A stretch of 12,264 bases of DNA, taken from positions 1-12,264 of the forward strand of contig CAMLCW010000141.1 of assembly GCA_946478645.1 (NCBI GenBank), in the 5' to 3' direction. Of the stretch, positions 1-6,848 are shown one piece after another; within the stretch, counting starts at the first letter, position 1; each line of letters starts with the position of its first letter. The notes under the pieces were generated by a model. It had not been told where the DNA came from and searched no databases. It saw only the letters and a list, made by a program, of their open reading frames with translations. Source of the stretch: an uncultured Variovorax sp. GTDB taxonomy: Bacteria > Pseudomonadota > Gammaproteobacteria > Burkholderiales > Burkholderiaceae. The position numbers and the translations under genes were made by a program.

Positions 1-465
1 CACGGCGACCGCCGCGTCGAGCAGCACGAGTGGATGCGGCCGCTGCGCGGCGACTGGTCCGCACGGCTCGAGGAAGAAGTGCTGGCCGCCCCGGGCCCGG
101 TGGTGTTTGCGGCGCACAGCCTGGGCTGCATCCTCGTCGCCGCATGGGCTGCGCATTCGCGCCACACGCACAAGGTGCGCGGCGCGCTGCTGGTGGCGCC
201 GGGCGACCTCGAGCGCGACGACCTGCGCCAGCTGATCCCGGGCTGGGCGCCGATCGTGCGCCAGCCGCTGCCTTTCAAGGCCGTGCTGATCGCCGCCAAT
301 GACGATCCCTACTGCGATGCTGCACGCTCGCGCCAGCTGGCCACCGACTGGGGCGCACGCTTCGTCGACGCCGGCCCCGGCGGCCACCTGAATGCCGAAT
401 CCGGCCTGGGCGACTGGGCCGCGGGCCGGCACCTCCTGAACGACCTCTCGAAAGACACGCACTGA
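1..465 (+). CDS. RBBP9/YdeN-type serine hydrolase (5' end missing)
   Basis: The frame is open from base 1, so the gene begins upstream; about 154 residues are present against roughly 180-200 for the family, so little is missing. A methionine codon at base 34 is internal, because the residues before it continue the family pattern. Counting from base 1, the fragment shows the nucleophile motif AHSLG (Ser40), the acid motif NDDP (Asp102) and the closing PGGHLN block (His129) followed by SGLGDW, which together are typical of the RBBP9/YdeN alpha/beta-hydrolase family. Members are small cytosolic serine hydrolases; no substrate can be read from the sequence. No signal peptide is visible in the part present. 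The TGA stop overlaps the parB ATG by one base, implying translational coupling. In related genomes a parA gene would be expected just upstream, outside this window. Confidence 0.88.
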   Translation, partial: HGDRRVEQHEWMRPLRGDWSARLEEEVLAAPGPVVFAAHSLGCILVAAWAAHSRHTHKVRGALLVAPGDLERDDLRQLIPGWAPIVRQPLPFKAVLIAANDDPYCDAARSRQLATDWGARFVDAGPGGHLNAESGLGDWAAGRHLLNDLSKDTH

Positions 466-1415
466 TGGCGACCAAGAAACCCAAGGGACTCGGGCGCGGC
501 CTCGAAGCACTGCTCGGCCCGACGGCCGCACCTTCGCCGACCGACACCGCCGGTGCGGGCGAGGGCGGTGCCGCGCAGGCGCCGCACACGCTGATGCTCG
601 ACCAGATGGTGGCCGGCGTCTACCAGCCGCGCACCCGCATGGACGAAGGCGCGCTCTACGAACTGGCGGAAAGCATCAAGGCCCAGGGCATCATGCAGCC
701 CATCCTGGTGCGCCGCCTCGATGCGGAATCGGCCGCGGCCAAGAACGCCGAGTACGAGATCATCGCGGGCGAGCGCCGTTTCCGCGCCGCCAAGCTCGCG
801 GGCCTCGACCGCGTGCCCGTGCTCGTGCGCGATGTGCCCAACGAGGCCGCGGCGGCCATGTCGCTGATCGAGAACATCCAGCGCGAAGACCTCAATCCGC
901 TCGAAGAGGCGCAAGGCCTGCAACGTCTGGTTGCAGAGTTTGGGCTCACTCACGAACAAGCGGCGCAGGCCGTGGGCCGCTCGCGCAGCGCGGCCAGCAA
1001 CCTGCTGCGCCTGCTGAACCTGGCCGAGCCTGCGCAGCAGATGCTGATGGCCGGCGACATCGACATGGGGCATGCACGCGCACTGCTCTCGCTCGACCGC
1101 GGCACGCAGATCACGGCCGCCAACCAGATCGCGGCCAAGAAGATGTCGGTGCGCGAGGCCGAGGCCCTGGTGAAGAAGCTGGCCGCCGAGTTCACGCTCA
1201 CGCCGTCGCGGCGCAGCAACGACGCCGAAAAGTCGCGCGACCTGCAGCGCGTCGAAGAAGAACTGGCCGACCTGCTGACCGCCGAGGTCGAGGTGCGCAT
1301 CAAGAAGCGCAGCAAGCGCGGCGGCAAGGTCGAGGAGAGCGGCGAGCTGGTGGTCCATTTCGGCTCCATCGAGGCGCTGAACGGACTCATCGAGCGCATC
1401 CGCCGAACGGCATAG
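465..1415 (+). CDS. parB: Chromosome-partitioning protein ParB
   Basis: ParB is the CTP-dependent DNA clamp that loads at parS sites near the origin, spreads along DNA and acts with the ATPase ParA (Soj) to segregate sister origins. The 316-residue product has the usual length and order: an N-terminal ParA-contact motif LGRGLEALLG (residues 9-18), the ParB/Srx nucleotide-binding domain with GERRFRAA (102-109) and ENIQRE (136-141), a helix-turn-helix around 160-182 for parS recognition, and a charged C-terminal dimerisation domain. The start ATG overlaps the TGA of the upstream hydrolase; no strong Shine-Dalgarno sequence precedes it, so coupled translation is likely. No parS-like palindrome (TGTTTCACGTGAAACA type) was found in the window. 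After the stop lie only two short GC hairpins without a T-run, so no clear terminator is seen. Confidence 0.97.
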   Translation: MATKKPKGLGRGLEALLGPTAAPSPTDTAGAGEGGAAQAPHTLMLDQMVAGVYQPRTRMDEGALYELAESIKAQGIMQPILVRRLDAESAAAKNAEYEIIAGERRFRAAKLAGLDRVPVLVRDVPNEAAAAMSLIENIQREDLNPLEEAQGLQRLVAEFGLTHEQAAQAVGRSRSAASNLLRLLNLAEPAQQMLMAGDIDMGHARALLSLDRGTQITAANQIAAKKMSVREAEALVKKLAAEFTLTPSRRSNDAEKSRDLQRVEEELADLLTAEVEVRIKKRSKRGGKVEESGELVVHFGSIEALNGLIERIRRTA

Positions 1416-1487
1416 GCGCCTGCCGCCGGCGCACCGGCCTTTCGCCGGATTGCCGCGGGTGCTTTGGCGCCCGTATCCTCCTCCGTT

Positions 1488-1497
1488 TACAGCTGTA
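1488..1497. promoter_or_regulatory. 10-bp perfect palindrome upstream of the CsgG-like gene
   Basis: TACAGCTGTA is a perfect inverted repeat in the 109-bp gap between parB and the lipoprotein gene, 27 bp before the start codon. The preceding T-rich bases give TTTACA, a fair -35 match, but no matching -10 sits at 16-18 bp, so it may be an operator rather than a promoter part. A palindrome of this length can arise by chance. Confidence 0.25.
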
Positions 1498-1524
1498 CCC
1501 GGCTCACGGAGAGAGGAAGCCATC

Positions 1525-2415
1525 ATGAAGTTCACCAGGTTCACCGGCATCGCCGCGGCCGCGCTGGTTCTGGGCGGTTGCGCAACCACGGACATGCAAA
1601 TGGGCAGTTCGTCGGCCAAGACCATGGCCACCGGCAGCGCCGCGGGCTCGGCCACTTCGGGCGAGAGCGGCCAGCTCGAGCGCTGCGAAGCGCCGCTCGG
1701 CACGGTTTCGCTGATCGAGAACGTCAATGCCGGCTGGTACACCGTGCTCACGGGCGAATACCGCCTGCCGCCCACCTCCAACCTGCTGCGCCTGCTGGTG
1801 CAGCAATCGAACTGCTTCGTGGTGGTCGAGCGCAGCGCGCCCGGCATGAACGCCATGACGCGCGAGCGCGCGCTCATGCAGTCGGGCGAGATGCGCAGCG
1901 GCAGCAATTTCGGCCGCGGCCAGATGGTGGCTTCGGACTACGGCCTTTCGCCCGAGATCGTTTTCAGCAACAGCGACGCGGGCGGCATCGGCGGCGCGCT
2001 CGGCGGCCTCGTGGGCGGCGGGCGCGGCCGTGCGCTGGCGGCGGTCGGCGGCAGCCTGCAGACCAAGGAAGCGTCAGCGCTCCTGACGCTGATCGACAAC
2101 CGCTCGGGCGTGCAGGTGGCCGCTTCGGAAGGCAGCGCCTCCAAGACCGACTTCGGCGGCTTTGGCGGCCTCGGCGGCTCGCGTGGTGCAGGCGGCCTTG
2201 GCGGCTACACCAACACTGCGCAGGGCAAGGTGATCGCGGCGGCCTTCATGGACGCCTTCAACCAGATGGTTCGTTCGCTGCGCAACTACAAGGCGCAGAC
2301 CGTGCGCGGCCAGGGCCTCGGCGGCGGCGGCCGGCTGGGCGTGGATGGCGGTGCGGCGCCATCGCAGACCTATGTGCCGGCCGAGCAGCCGGCGCCGGCG
2401 CGGCGCCGCAGGTAG
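1525..2415 (+). CDS. CsgG-like outer-membrane lipoprotein
   Basis: The 296-residue product opens with a lipoprotein signal peptide ending in the lipobox LGGC (Cys19), so it is predicted to be lipidated and sent to the envelope. The body resembles the CsgG/HfaB family (curli secretion channel and related assembly lipoproteins): a segment with many PPTSNLLRLLVQQSNCFVVVER-like residues (about 86-107), a central region on detecting novel species SPEIVF (about 147-153) and a strand ALLTLIDNRSGVQVAAS (about 187-204). Two glycine-rich stretches (about 155-172 and 212-228) and an Arg-rich tail are unusual for CsgG itself. The start was chosen because AGAGGA lies 7 bases before this ATG and the signal peptide begins there; an in-frame codon at 1450 would spoil the signal. 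No curli subunit or csgEF-like gene is nearby, so a curli role is not supported; a general envelope or secretion role is inferred. Confidence 0.8.
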   Translation: MKFTRFTGIAAAALVLGGCATTDMQMGSSSAKTMATGSAAGSATSGESGQLERCEAPLGTVSLIENVNAGWYTVLTGEYRLPPTSNLLRLLVQQSNCFVVVERSAPGMNAMTRERALMQSGEMRSGSNFGRGQMVASDYGLSPEIVFSNSDAGGIGGALGGLVGGGRGRALAAVGGSLQTKEASALLTLIDNRSGVQVAASEGSASKTDFGGFGGLGGSRGAGGLGGYTNTAQGKVIAAAFMDAFNQMVRSLRNYKAQTVRGQGLGGGGRLGVDGGAAPSQTYVPAEQPAPARRRR

Positions 2416-2436
2416 CCGTGCAGACCCCGGGGTGGA

Positions 2437-3861
2437 TCAGAGACTGAAGATCTTCCCCGGATTCATGATGTTCTTCGGATCGAGCGCACGCTTGATCGTG
2501 CGCATCATGTCGATCGCGCCGACACCGGCTTCGGTCACGAGGAAGTCCATCTTGTGCAACCCCACGCCGTGCTCGCCGGTGCAGGTGCCTTCGAGCGCGA
2601 GCGCGCGGCTCACCAGCGAATGGTTCAGCGCCTCAGCCTTCACGCGTTCTTCGGGGATGTTCGGGTCGAGCAGGTAGCCGAAGTGGAAGTTGCCGTCGCC
2701 GACATGGCCGACGAGAAAGTAGGGGATGCCGCTCGCGTCGGCCTCGGCCACCGAGTCGAGCAGGCAGTCGGCCAGGCGCGAGATCGGCACGCAGGTGTCG
2801 GTGGAGATCACGCGGCAGCCCGGGCGCGACTGCACGGCCGCGAAATAGGCGTTGTGCCGCGCGGTCCAGAGGCGGGTGCGCTCCTCGGGCGTGCTGGCCC
2901 ATTCGAAGGCATTGCCGCCATGGCCGCTCGCGAGCTCCTGCACCGTCTCGGCCTGTTCCTTCACGCCCGCGGGCGAGCCATGGAACTCCATCAGCAGCAT
3001 CGGTTCTTCGCGCAGGCCCAGCTTGGCGTAGGCGTTGACCATGCGCACCGTGTTCACGTCGATCAGCTCCACGCGCGCGATCGGCACGCCGAGCTGGATG
3101 GTCTCGATGGTGGTGCGCACCGCGGCCTCGATGCTCGGGAACGAGCAGATCGCGGCCGACACCGCCTCAGGCAGCGGATAGATGCGCAGCGTGATCTCGC
3201 TCACCACGCCCAGCGTGCCTTCGCTGCCCACCATCAGGCGGGTCAGGTCGTAGCCGGCCGACGACTTCTTCGCGCGCGTGCCGGTGCGGATCACCTCGCC
3301 GCTGGCCGTCACCACTTCGAGCGCGAGCACGTTCTCGCGCATGGTGCCGTAGCGCACCGCGTTCGTGCCGCTCGCGCGCGTGGCGGTCATGCCGCCGATG
3401 GAGGCGTCGGCGCCCGGGTCGATCGGGAAGAACAGGCCCGTGCTCTTGATCTCCTCGTTGAGCTGCTTGCGCGTGACGCCGGGCTGCACCGTCACCGTGA
3501 GGTCGTCGGCGTTGACCGACAGCACGCGGTTCATGCGCGAGACGTCGATGCTGATGCCGCCCTGCACCGCGAGCAGGTGTCCTTCGAGCGAGGAGCCCAC
3601 GCCGAAGGGAATGACCGGCACGCTGTGCTCGGCCGCGAGCTTCACCGCGTCGGCCACGTCCAGCGTGCTCTCCGCGAAGACCACGGCCGAAGGCGGCGGC
3701 GCATCGAATGAGGACTCGTCGCGCCCGTGCTGCGTGCGCACCGCCATGGCGGTGGAGCAGTTGGCGCCGAAGCGCGTCTTCAGCGCCTCGATCAGGGCTT
3801 CGGGCACGTCGCGCAGATGAAGCGCCGGCAACAGGTGCGAGGGGGTGGTCGGGGCGTTCAT
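2437..3861 (-). CDS. FAD-linked oxidase, D-lactate dehydrogenase (cytochrome)/GlcD-type
   Basis: This 474-residue flavoprotein belongs to the FAD-binding type 4/FAD-oxidase C family, which oxidises 2-hydroxy acids such as D-lactate or glycolate and passes electrons to a quinone or cytochrome. Visible landmarks are the PP-loop of the FAD domain, GVGSSLEG (residues 87-94), the GADASIGGM segment (about 150-158), SAGYDLTRLMVGSEGTLG (about 201-218), HVGDGNFH (386-393) and GEHGVGLHKMDFL (429-441), with an NPGKIF ending. The layout is closest to single-subunit D-lactate dehydrogenases, but glycolate or D-2-hydroxyglutarate as substrate cannot be excluded. No signal peptide or membrane helix is seen. 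AGGAGA lies 5 bases before the ATG. The gene converges on the CsgG-like gene with 21 bp between stops and diverges from the adenosyltransferase gene. Confidence 0.92.
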   Translation of the reverse strand: MNAPTTPSHLLPALHLRDVPEALIEALKTRFGANCSTAMAVRTQHGRDESSFDAPPPSAVVFAESTLDVADAVKLAAEHSVPVIPFGVGSSLEGHLLAVQGGISIDVSRMNRVLSVNADDLTVTVQPGVTRKQLNEEIKSTGLFFPIDPGADASIGGMTATRASGTNAVRYGTMRENVLALEVVTASGEVIRTGTRAKKSSAGYDLTRLMVGSEGTLGVVSEITLRIYPLPEAVSAAICSFPSIEAAVRTTIETIQLGVPIARVELIDVNTVRMVNAYAKLGLREEPMLLMEFHGSPAGVKEQAETVQELASGHGGNAFEWASTPEERTRLWTARHNAYFAAVQSRPGCRVISTDTCVPISRLADCLLDSVAEADASGIPYFLVGHVGDGNFHFGYLLDPNIPEERVKAEALNHSLVSRALALEGTCTGEHGVGLHKMDFLVTEAGVGAIDMMRTIKRALDPKNIMNPGKIFSL

Positions 3862-3902
3862 CGCGGTCTCCTGGATCTAAGAATGGGGGCGGGGGGCAGG
3901 AC

Positions 3903-3931
3903 CGGCCATTTTACGGAGCACGCACCATAAT
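3903..3931. promoter_or_regulatory. Candidate back-to-back promoters between the oxidase and adenosyltransferase genes
   Basis: The 118-bp divergent gap holds a -10-like CATAAT on the plus strand (3926-3931) and TAAAAT on the minus strand (3908-3913), whose centres lie 18 bp apart. Neither has a convincing -35 at 16-18 bp. This AT-rich patch is the only one in the gap, so it is the best place for both promoters; activation by a regulator would explain the weak -35 boxes. Confidence 0.35.
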
Positions 3932-3979
3932 GCGCTTCAGCAAGCGCCATCCACCCAACGAACCGCAGGAACGACAACC

Positions 3980-4576
3980 ATGGGCAACCGACTCTCGCAG
4001 ATCGCCACCCGCACCGGCGACGACGGGACCACCGGCCTCGGCGACAACACGCGCGTGCCCAAGGACCATCTGCGCGTGCATGCGATGGGCGACGTGGACG
4101 AGCTCAATTCGCAGATCGGCGTGCTGCTCTGCGAGCCCATGCCCGAGCCCGTGCGCGAACTGCTCGTGGACGTGCAGCACCAGCTCTTCAACCTGGGCGG
4201 CGAGCTGTCGATGCCGGGCTTCACGCTGCTCAAGCCCGAGGCACTGCTGCAGCTCGACGACGCGCTCGCCCAGCACAATGCCGTGCTGCCGCGGCTGGCC
4301 GAATTCATCCTGCCCGCGGGCACGCGCGCGGCCTCGCTCGCGCATGTGTGCCGCACGGTGGCGCGCCGGGCCGAGCGCGCCGTGGTGGCGCTCGGCGCCG
4401 TGGAACAGCTCAACGACGCGCCGCGCCAGTACCTCAACCGGCTCAGCGACCTGCTCTTCGTGCTCGCGCGCGTGCTCAATCGCATGAACGGCGGCGACGA
4501 CGTCTACTGGAAGAGCGAGCGCATGGCGCGTGCCGGCGCCGCCGCGCTCGCTGATGAACAAGGAGGTTCCTCATGA
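3980..4576 (+). CDS. Cob(I)alamin adenosyltransferase, PduO type
   Basis: The 198-residue product transfers the adenosyl group of ATP to cob(I)alamin, giving coenzyme B12 (adenosylcobalamin), in the cytosol. It has the full PduO/MMAB pattern: the N-terminal ATP-binding segment RTGDDGTTGLGD (residues 11-22), the GDVDELNSQIG helix (about 37-47), the arginine-rich motif RTVARRAER (125-133) and YLNRLSDLLFVLAR (151-164). Family members are homotrimers of four- or five-helix bundles. AGGA lies 9 bases before the ATG. It is first in a tight unit: its TGA overlaps the ATG of the next gene (ATGA), and that gene's ribosome-binding site lies inside its last codons. No other cobalamin gene and no B12 riboswitch is seen in the 118-bp leader region. 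Confidence 0.95.
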   Translation: MGNRLSQIATRTGDDGTTGLGDNTRVPKDHLRVHAMGDVDELNSQIGVLLCEPMPEPVRELLVDVQHQLFNLGGELSMPGFTLLKPEALLQLDDALAQHNAVLPRLAEFILPAGTRAASLAHVCRTVARRAERAVVALGAVEQLNDAPRQYLNRLSDLLFVLARVLNRMNGGDDVYWKSERMARAGAAALADEQGGSS

Positions 4577-4950
4577 CGAAGACCCGAACACCATCGACGA
4601 CGATCCGCGGTCCGGCCTGCGCGCTGGCGGCCGCGCTGCTGTTGCTGCTGCCCGCCATGGCGGCGCAGGCGCAGAGCGCCGACAACCCGCCCCGTGCACA
4701 GCGCGCACAGACGCTCAAGCCGCCGCCGCAGGGCAGCAAGGTGGTCAACAGCGTGCAGCGCGGCACCAACGCGGCCGGCCGTGGCATCGACCGGGCCGAG
4801 AACGCCACGCGGCGCGGCGTCAACAACGTCTCGGAGAAGGCCAGCAGGCCCGTGCGCCGCGTGGGCGAGGCCTTCGGCCGCAAGCTCGCGCCGGGCTCGA
4901 GCGGCCATGCTGCGCCGCCGCCGGTCGGCCCGCAGGGCGCGGCGCCCTGA
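4573..4950 (+). CDS. Small exported basic protein with four 11-residue repeats, function unknown
   Basis: I do not recognise this 125-residue protein. Residues about 13-33 form a hydrophobic signal peptide (ALAAALLLLLPAMAAQA) with likely cleavage after Ala33, so it is probably periplasmic or secreted. The mature part is basic and proline-rich at both ends. Residues 60-103 split cleanly into four consecutive 11-residue units, each with Val/Ile at position 2 and Arg at position 11, a pattern expected to form a long amphipathic helix. Translation start is firm: AAGGAGG stands 6 bases before the ATG, inside the end of the adenosyltransferase gene, and the two genes overlap by ATGA. It is followed after 7 bases by the CYTH gene. 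Co-translation with a cobalamin enzyme says little about its job; an envelope or lipid-surface role is a guess from the repeat pattern. Confidence 0.8.
   Translation: MTKTRTPSTTIRGPACALAAALLLLLPAMAAQAQSADNPPRAQRAQTLKPPPQGSKVVNSVQRGTNAAGRGIDRAENATRRGVNNVSEKASRPVRRVGEAFGRKLAPGSSGHAAPPPVGPQGAAP
4750..4881 (+). repeat. Four tandem 11-residue (33-bp) coding repeats
   Basis: Residues 60-70, 71-81, 82-92 and 93-103 of the small exported protein read SVQRGTNAAGR, GIDRAENATRR, GVNNVSEKASR and PVRRVGEAFGR. All four have Val/Ile at position 2 and Arg at position 11; position 4 is Arg, Arg, Asn, Arg and position 7 is Asn, Asn, Glu, Glu. The DNA units have diverged, so this is an old protein repeat rather than a recent tandem duplication. 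Confidence 0.7.
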
Positions 4951-4957
4951 TGCCCTG

Positions 4958-5476
4958 ATGGCGAGAAACATCGAGGTCAAGGCCCGCATCGACAGCATCG
5001 AGCGCGTGGCGCAGCTGGCGGCGCGGCTGGCCGACCAGGGCCCGGTCGAGATCGCGCAGGACGACACCTTTTTCCGCTGCCACGACGGCGCCGACCGGCT
5101 CAAGCTGCGCACCTTCGCGCCCGACCGCGCGGAGCTGATCTTCTATCGCCGACCGAACAGCAGCGGTCCGAAAGCGTCGTTCTACCTGATCTCGCCCACC
5201 ACCACGCCCGATGCACTGCGCGAATCGCTCGCGCTCGCCTGGGGCCAGGCCGGCCGTGTGCGCAAGCAGCGGCTGCTGTTCATCGTGGGCCGCACGCGTG
5301 TGCACCTCGACCGTGTCGAAGGCCTCGGCGAGTTCCTCGAACTCGAAGTGGTGCTCGAAGACGGCGAGGCCGACGAAGCCGGCGTTGCCGAAGCGCATGC
5401 GCTCATGGCGCAACTGGGCATCGATGCCGGCCAGCTCGTCGAGGGCGCCTACGTCGACCTGCTGCAGGCGGGTTGA
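4958..5476 (+). CDS. CYTH-domain protein, class IV adenylate cyclase (CyaB)-type
   Basis: The 172-residue protein is a CYTH triphosphate-tunnel domain of the kind usually annotated class IV adenylate cyclase; members bind triphosphates and divalent metals, and many are triphosphatases rather than cyclases. Landmarks are N-terminal NIEVKAR (residues 4-10), the basic strand DRLKLRTF (46-53), FYRRPN (62-67), KQRLLF (103-108), TRVHLDRVEGLGEFLELEV (113-131) and a C-terminal SYxDLL-like VEGAYVDLL (161-169). The first glutamate of the classical ExExK signature is Asn here. The ATG at 4958 is taken because it gives the family N terminus MARN; it lies 7 bases after the preceding stop, with only a weak upstream AGGG, so it is probably translated by coupling. 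The actual reaction (cAMP formation, thiamine triphosphate or inorganic triphosphate hydrolysis) cannot be decided from sequence. Confidence 0.88.
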   Translation: MARNIEVKARIDSIERVAQLAARLADQGPVEIAQDDTFFRCHDGADRLKLRTFAPDRAELIFYRRPNSSGPKASFYLISPTTTPDALRESLALAWGQAGRVRKQRLLFIVGRTRVHLDRVEGLGEFLELEVVLEDGEADEAGVAEAHALMAQLGIDAGQLVEGAYVDLLQAG

Positions 5477-5491
5477 GGCGCGCGCGGCAGC

Positions 5492-6130
5492 TCAGCGCCA
5501 GCCCGCCGCCGCGAGCCGCTCGGCGAGCCGCTGGGCAATGCGCGCATAGCCTTCTGCATTGGCATGGATGCGGTCGGCGCGCAGCGCTGCGTCCGACAGC
5601 ACTTCCGAATACACGTCGGCGATGAGCAGCACCTGCTGCGCCTGCGCCACCTCTGCATAGAACGGTGCATCGCTCAGCGCGCCGATCGCCGCGCGCATCG
5701 CGTCGGGCGCGGGCGTGGCCAACAGCGCCACATGCGGCGTGTGCGCACGCGCCTGGTCGACGAGCGCCGCGAGGTTGTCGCGCGTCGCGGCGGGCGGCAC
5801 GCCGCGCAGCATGTCATTGCCGCCGATGCCGATCAGGATCGCGTCGTAGGGTTCGCCCGCCAGCAGCGCGGGCAGGCGCGCGAGCGCGCCGGCGGAAGTG
5901 TCGCCGTTGATCCCCGCGTTCTCGACCTGCCAGCCCGTGAGCTCCGCCAGCCTCGCGGGCCAGCCGGCCTGCGGCGCGGCGCCGTGGCCGAAGGTCAGGC
6001 TGTCGCCGATCGCCAGCACCCGCGCATCGGGCGCGAGCGCGGCGGTGGCGGCCTTGCGCCTGCCGCAGGCGGCGAGCAGGGCGGTGGCGGGCAAGGCGCC
6101 CAACAGGTGGAGAAGGTGTCGTCGCTGCAT
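5492..6130 (-). CDS. GDSL/SGNH esterase (TesA/arylesterase-like), probable lipoprotein
   Basis: The 212-residue product is an SGNH hydrolase with all four blocks: GDSLT with nucleophile Ser44, NAGINGDTS (71-79) with the oxyanion Gly, GGND (103-106) with Asn105, and DRIH (186-189) giving Asp186 and His189. These enzymes cleave short acyl esters, aryl esters or thioesters, in TesA within the periplasm. The N terminus is a signal peptide ending LLAAC (Cys22), a good lipobox, so membrane anchoring is likely; Arg3-Arg4 before the hydrophobic core also resembles a twin-arginine signal, though the consensus is incomplete. No Shine-Dalgarno is evident before the ATG. The gene converges on the CYTH gene (15 bp between stops) and diverges from the RcnB-like gene across 167 bp in which I see no convincing promoter. 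Confidence 0.92.
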   Translation of the reverse strand: MQRRHLLHLLGALPATALLAACGRRKAATAALAPDARVLAIGDSLTFGHGAAPQAGWPARLAELTGWQVENAGINGDTSAGALARLPALLAGEPYDAILIGIGGNDMLRGVPPAATRDNLAALVDQARAHTPHVALLATPAPDAMRAAIGALSDAPFYAEVAQAQQVLLIADVYSEVLSDAALRADRIHANAEGYARIAQRLAERLAAAGWR

Positions 6131-6297
6131 GTGTGTGGGATGTGCGTGCGCGAGCTTAAACGCCTTCCATGAAGGACGGCACGCCGCCCGGATACTTGCG
6201 CTTACGGTATTTCACCTCGCCGCGACCGGATGCGCTCGGGCCAGACACAAGCGCCACTCAGAATGGAACCCGTCAACAACGCATGAAGGAGTTCCAG

Positions 6298-6747
6298 ATG
6301 ATCATCAATTCAAAGCGCATGGCCACCGCTGCGGCGGCGGCACTCGCGATGTGCATGGCAGCGGGAAGTGCCTTCGCGCAGGACCGGGGCCACGGCGGCC
6401 ATGACCGCGATCGCCGCGACGGCCACAACCGCTACGAGCAGCGCGACCGCGGCCATGGCCAGGACCGCTACGACAACCGCCGCGGCGGCCGCGGCTGGGA
6501 CCGTGACGACAATCGCCCGGGCCGCCACTTCGACCGTCCCGGCCATCCGCATCCGCACGCCGAGTGGCGCCGCGGCGGGCGCGTGCCGCCCCAATACCGC
6601 GGCCGCAACTACGTGGTGAACGACTGGCGCGCCTACCGCCTGCAGCAGCCGCCGCGCGGCTACCAGTGGGTGGGCGTGGGCGGCGACTACGTGCTCGCCG
6701 CCATCGCCACCGGCCTGATCGCGCAGATCATCGTGGGCAACCAGTAA
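6298..6747 (+). CDS. RcnB-like periplasmic protein
   Basis: The 149-residue product carries a signal peptide with predicted cleavage after SAFA (Ala27), then a long low-complexity tract of Arg, Asp, His and Gly (residues 28-92) and a C-terminal RcnB-type domain: PPQYRGRNYVVNDWRAYRL (about 97-115), PPRGYQWV (118-125), GGDYVLAAIATGLI (128-141). In E. coli the periplasmic RcnB tunes nickel and cobalt efflux with RcnA; most betaproteobacterial relatives have no assigned role. The His/Asp-rich tract could bind metal, which is inference. AAGGAG 6 bases before this ATG fixes the start; an in-frame ATG at 6283 lies before that site and would place charged residues ahead of the signal. No rcnA or rcnR gene is in the window. 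A strong terminator follows. Confidence 0.87.
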   Translation: MIINSKRMATAAAAALAMCMAAGSAFAQDRGHGGHDRDRRDGHNRYEQRDRGHGQDRYDNRRGGRGWDRDDNRPGRHFDRPGHPHPHAEWRRGGRVPPQYRGRNYVVNDWRAYRLQQPPRGYQWVGVGGDYVLAAIATGLIAQIIVGNQ

Positions 6748-6793
6748 CCGGGCAATTCCGGCGACGCCGCCCTTCGCGCACCCACGCGACAAG

Positions 6794-6823
6794 ACCGCCG
6801 CAGGCATCCTGCGGCGGTTTTTT
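6794..6823 (+). terminator. Intrinsic terminator after the RcnB-like gene
   Basis: A perfect 11-bp stem, ACCGCCGCAGG (6794-6804) with CCTGCGGCGGT (6808-6818), closes a 3-base CAT loop and is followed directly by five further T residues (6819-6823). This is a textbook Rho-independent terminator for plus-strand transcription, 46 bp after the stop. It also lies downstream of the 86-residue minus-strand gene, where the A-run at its foot offers partial bidirectional function. Confidence 0.93.
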
Positions 6824-6848
6824 CGTTGAGGCGGTGCCGCGTGGGCGT

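Noticed and set aside
1434..1472. Two short hairpins after parB (CCGGC/GCCGG and GGGTGC/GCGCCC)
   Set aside because: The stems are 5-6 bp with no T-run, which is expected by chance in such GC-rich DNA; not called as terminators.
309..1907. A 532-codon open frame on the minus strand, antisense to parB
   Set aside because: It covers parB and the start of the lipoprotein gene, both certain or well supported; its composition is that of a shadow frame.
2424..2433. Palindrome ACCCCGGGGT between the convergent lipoprotein and oxidase genes
   Set aside because: It has no loop bases, so it makes a poor hairpin, and no T-run; likely compositional.
2554..3711. A 385-codon plus-strand open frame antisense to the FAD oxidase
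   Set aside because: It is a His/Arg/Ala-rich mirror of a complete, motif-bearing flavoprotein gene.
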